Positions 53,201 through 59,200 of a stretch of DNA of 64,000 nucleotides are shown one piece after another. The notes below the pieces were generated by a model. That model saw only the letters and a program-made list of their open reading frames with translations. It had not been told where the DNA came from and ran no database searches. The position numbers and the translations under genes are program-made. The stretch's first letter is position 1; every line of letters starts with the position of its first letter. This stretch comes from Schistosoma haematobium (lineage: Eukaryota; Platyhelminthes; Trematoda; Strigeidida; Schistosomatidae), in assembly GCF_000699445.3 (NCBI RefSeq), contig NC_067196.1, forward strand, positions 80,838,364 to 80,902,363. Direction: 5' to 3'.

Positions 53201-56200
53201 TTACTTACTTACTCACTTACGCTTGTTACTCCTGGTGGAGGAGCATAGGCCTCCCATCAGCACTCGCCATTTGATCCTTTCCTGGGCAATCTCTTTCAGT
53301 TGTTATTCATCTTTTTCATATCTGCTGCGATTTCTCGACGTAATGAGATCATTAGCCTTTCACTTTCCCTCTTCCCTTTAGGATTCCAAGTTATGAATTG
53401 CCTCGTGATGCAAATTTGAATGATTTACTACTGTTTATTTTACATTGAAGACGAATTCAGGGTGGTTGTTTTTTTAAAAAAAGTATCTCAGTCAATCAAT
53501 CATTCAGCTACAACTTAGGACCAGGCACATATGTGCATCGGTCCAAGTTGCCATACCTCATTAGCACAACAAGATGAACACCAAATTCATAAAAGTAGTT
53601 AATTTGGTGGTGGTATTATATAATATATTTCATCTTGGTTTATAAATTCTTCAGTGTTGTCATAAGAGAATCACATGAATAATGTGAAATATGCTGATAA
53701 ATATTGTTTGTAATGATTGACTTGCAAGTGTATCTACACATAAATTATCGATCATTTATCTTGATGATTAATTTATTACTTATAAAGCAGATTAGTAATT
53801 TGTTATCTTTCGTTATGAACATGAAAATTATGTTCATGTATACAATGATAAGGTAGTTATGATTTTGAATGTTTCATAAACAATTTGTGTCATTCCTTTC
53901 CTAGAATAAACATAAGAACAAACAGTTCACTCTAATCATTTTATAAATGTATACAGTGTATATCTATTCTTCCTTAACTTAGCAAACTTTTATTATTTCA
54001 GGTATGAAATTGTTTTGTTCCTCTTCTAATGATACGAAATTCAGAAACAAATAATGATTTAATAGTTGAGTTCATGAGTTAATTAAAGCTAGATCACCAG
54101 GGAAAACCTGGAAGCACTGAATGGCTGTTTCGTCCTAGCATGGGACTACTCAGCAGTGCACATCCACGATCTCATACTAGGACGAAACGGTCATCCATTG
54201 GTTCCAGGTTTTCCATGGTTATCTAGCTTTAATCGACTCATGAATTCAACTAATAAATTACTACAATCTCCACAAAACCTTCTTTCTCAGAAAAATGTTT
54301 ACTTACAGTTGTTATATTAGATAAATTACATCATCGAAATATATTTTTACATTTCAACTGAACTTGATGTTCTATAATTTAATGTCATAATTTTAATGGC
54401 TGTTCTTATCATAGAACAATTTCCAGGATCTTCAGGAATCCATGAATGTACTCTGGTGAATTTTTATTTACAGATTTAGAATCGATTTGAAGATTAACCA
54501 TATAACATGTTTCAACGAAATGACATGTAGAACTATGATTTATTATCCAACCTCCAACCACAATCTTATCTTAACATAGTGCACGCAATGCCGAGTAACC
54601 TAGACTGGTGGCCACATGGCAACTTAATCGATAGGATTCGATTTGCACTAAGAAACATCTGACATACATGACATTGATCACCCAGTGATCAATCAACTGT
54701 AAATATTACTAAGTTCTTAAGGTTAGAGTTTGAGGATGGGATTAGGATTTGTGTTTAGAACTGGAGTTAGATTTATAGCTGTTGTTTTTATAACTAAAAT
54801 ACAACTTATACTGCATAGGCTAACATTAAATCCGATTAATAATATTTTATATGAGCGCTAATAGTTAGGAATTTATGATAAACATGGAAAAGTTCATTAA
54901 TCATTTAAAAATAACGTATTCTTTGTGAATTCTAATGTATTTTCAACAAAGTAAGATTTTATTTATTATTATTTTCCTTACTCTTTGTTCCTTTGTTTTT
55001 CTTCACACCATTCTATTCTTTACTTATCTCAAATATAAGCTTCACTGTCCAATTATCTGAACACTTCTTATTGCGTAATCTTATGGTTTTTATGAATGTT
55101 ATTTCAGCGTCCATATTTTTTTCTTCAAATCACTAACCTATTTTCCATTATACAACATTGATTCAAGCCTTTATTATTCTTATCACAACTAGTACATCGA
55201 TCATCACACTATCAATTTGTACTTATTATTGATTCTGTTTGTTTATGTAATCTATTCCACTGTTATCATTGATTCATGAACTGCTTTGATTGGTTTAATA
55301 ATTTCGTATATACATATAAAGATTATTGAATATTAGAATAAAAGCCTGATGAGAATCTAATCGAAAACAATATTGTTCACTTATATATGTTATTCTAATA
55401 CACAAAGGAAGAACAACAGCTGGTGCAGAATAATATGTATTTACTTTCATTCTTTAGACTCTTACCAGTTGCTTACGAATGTATTCATATAAAAGTTTAA
55501 CATAATATTTAACAAATACCTGTCACTCAAAGACAAATTTGCAAGGTTATTTGAAAGAAAACATAGAAAATATAAATTGAGTAAAGTAATAGTTATGGTG
55601 AGACTATAATTTATGGACAACCTTTGAGTGATTCTAAAGTGGACTTGAGAGTGTTCACTTAATAACCAGAATCAAATGAAGGTTATAAACCAGTGTGAGG
55701 AATTACAATTATGATTTACAATTGATGGTTAGGGTTAAAAACTAGATTTTATGGTTTTGATCACGAACTGACATCAGTTATAATGTGAAAACTCGATTTA
55801 ACCAACTGGATTAGTGAATTTCGCACTGAAATCCGAGACCTGTTATCTTATACCTGATTAGTTGGTCCATAAATTCTAATCTTGCCATAATTACCTACAA
55901 TTCGAAAATTGATGAGACTGATTGTACAATAATTACAAAAGATTTGGAGATGTTACGTACGCTTAAGTATTGAGCGTTTGAAATTGATGGATAAATGAAC
56001 AGGTAAAGGTAATGTGAATGAAGTGATGATTAGCTGAGCTGATTGTATAACAAAACAAAAACGATAATAATAGTAAAAATTGGAGACATTTTATTCGCAT
56101 TTACAGTTTAACATTGCATCTATATCCTTCATAACACATAAATATGATTTAAACTTTTTTAGTGAATACTGCTTAAGTTTACCGTAATGGAATTGAACAT

Positions 56201-59200
56201 TTTTTTCGGTTATTAACCGTTAGAGATCTAATTACATCATTAACGTAACTGCCATCGAATAAGTGCTGAACAATTTAGCCGCTTAGAACTGTGAGACATT
56301 TTAGCCATAAATTCTTTGAAATGTGCTTGGATATAATGAAGTTTACTCTTCTCTTTATCATGTTTTCTAACTGAGTGAAGTGAGTCAACAATTTCCAAGT
56401 CATTTTAGAAGTTCCCTATTTTCAGTCCTATGGCTAAACTTAACTCTAAAGAAACTAATGAAAGTTTTATAAATAAGATAATTGATCTACTAAAATCTAC
56501 TCTAATTTCTGCATATTTTCTATTCTTGTTTTATTCACCCTGAATTCCTGTTATAAGACTTAAATTCATTATGTCTTCATATTTAAATTAAGATATTATG
56601 AAATAGGTTGTATTCAAATTCACTTGGTAGTGTTTACTTGAATCTACCCATTGGTGTTTCGGACTGCAATTGATCAGTCAACATCGAGGCAATACGCACA
56701 GTATGCACATATGTTAATATGAGACTGATCAATTGCAGTGCTAAACATCAATGGGAAGATTCAAGTAAATAATATCAATTGAATTTCAACTTCACTCCAT
56801 CTCACAAGCAAATGGCTATCAGGATTCAGTAGCTAAGTGGATTACGCGTAGGCGTTTCTAACGAACGGTACTGGGTTCGAGTTCTAGAGTGAACATCAAC
56901 TCTGAGATGCAGGTACATCTAAAATGTTCAGAAAGAAAAGATATATTCATTGAACTCATAAGATTATGATTATTATTAAAACTTCATAAATTCTATATAT
57001 TTTAGATTAACTAATTCATATTCAATGACTGAACGAAGTGCTTTTTCTCGATTTGGTCGATTTTCAACATTAAAACGTCGTTCAGAAAAAACTACTTCGA
57101 ATACAAATACAAACATTAATAACATTGCTCTTACTATATCAACAGATGATGAAACACCGAAATCTGCACCTGTTAAAAGTGAAGATTTAGATGGTATTTA
57201 TGCATTTATAAATGATGAAGATACCACAAAGTAAGTGAATTTTGGTTCTAATCTTTTATTTTTATTTATGGCTTATATTTTTGTTTAAGATTTCTATCCA
57301 CAGTATAGACCAGTATATTTAATTTACTAAATTTGATATCAGTACTATAGAATATTTGTTTTAGTAATTAGTTTTAAAAAAATTAAATAATTTGGTTACC
57401 TTTTAAATCCAGAATATTTGGGTAGCTAAAAATAATCTACTGTAAAATAAAACTGTGAGATTCTAAAGAAGTGTAATCTTATTTTGAACATGCATTTCTG
57501 TGAACTTAATGTATAAAATAATAGATAATAAGTATTAATGGGCCTGATACATTACTTACTTACGCCTGTTACCCCTGATGAAAGAGCATAGGCCGACTAT
57601 CAGCATTCTCCATCCAAATCTGCCTTGGACAATCCTTTCCAATTCTTTCCAGTTGTAAATCATCTTTTTCATGTCTGCTTCAAATTCTCGACAAAATGTG
57701 TTCTTTGGCCTTCTTCTTTTTCGTTTTTACTTCACGATTTCAAGTTAGAACTTGACTCGTAATGCAGTTTGATGATTTCCTCAATGCGTATACTATAGAT
57801 TTGCTGAATCTTTTCCTAATTTCCTCTTCGTATGGAAGTTGGTTTGTTCTCCTCTATTGTAGGCTGTTGCTGATAACATCTGACCAACGGACATTGAGTA
57901 TCTTACGTAAACAATTGCTTATAAATACCTGTACCTTTTGGTGATGGTTATGTTAGTTCTCCAAGTTTCAGCTTTGTACAGTAGAACTGACTGTCTTGAC
58001 GTTGGTATTGAAGATTCGCACTCTGATATTGGTTAGGTCTGATACATACATGTGTCTATAAAACTTTAATTGGTCAATCGATAAGTTTTGAAAATACATA
58101 AATGTTAATAAACATTTTTATATGTATCAATGCCAATGTTGGACATACTAGTTTCAAATAAATTGAGCATTAATTGAAACGTTAGTAACAAATATATTCT
58201 ATTTTATTTCCGAATGAGTAGAAAATTGCGATCTTGACATTTCGTGGCCTAACAGTTATTTATTTACTCTGAAGATGTGGCTTGCATTAAGTCACGAAAC
58301 ATCAGAATTACAATTTTCTGCTCACTGAGACATAACAAAAAATATATCTATTATAAATTTTCATACTTCCGTTTGCTAATTTTAAAGTAAACAGTTTTTC
58401 ACTCAATTATCCTTCCATTAACAGACCATTTCTGACGTAGCATAAAAAGAGAAATTGTTAATAAGAGAACATAATTATCGTTTCAAATTCTATTATGCTT
58501 CTTGTTAAATTACAAAACTCTGCTAGTAAGCTTCAGTGGAGTAGAGAGTCTTATACAGGCCCTCTACCAGAACACAACTGATCGAGTGAGAGCTCATGGC
58601 AAACTGTCATCAGATTTGATTACCTCAAGTGGTGTTCATCAGGGCTGTCCAATTTCCCCATTCTTGTTCAACTTTGTGGTCGACGTACTTTTAGAGATAA
58701 CACCCTCCTCATCTAAATTTCCAGGGGTTGAACTTCTACCGGGAGATTCAATTGTTGACTTGAAATATGCTGATGACATAGTTTTATTTGGCGAAGACGC
58801 TAACAAAATGCAGAGTCGTCTGACCACTCTAAGCAACAATGCAAGCATGTTCGGGATGCGATTCTCCCCCTCAAAATGCAAAATGTTGCTTCAGGATTGG
58901 GTTACATCGACACCCGAACTAATGATAGGGAGTGAAGTAGTTGAGTGTGCCGACCGCTTCACTTATCTTGGAAGTCTCATCAGCCATTGTGGTCTGGTGT
59001 GTGACGAAATCTCAGCACGGATACAGAAGGCTCGACTAGCTTTTACCAACTTGCGTCATTTATGGCGTAGGCGAGATATCCGTCTATCAACAAAAGGACG
59101 ATTTTACTGCGCAGCAGTTCGTTCCGTCCTACTTTATGACAGTGAAACATGGCCGGTAAGAGTAGAGGATATTCGTAGGTTACTAGTATTTGATCATAGG

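Noticed and set aside
57025..57234. Separate small gene starting at an internal ATG
   Set aside because: The frame continues upstream to a splice acceptor and joins the helix A exon in phase; it is a KCNQ exon.
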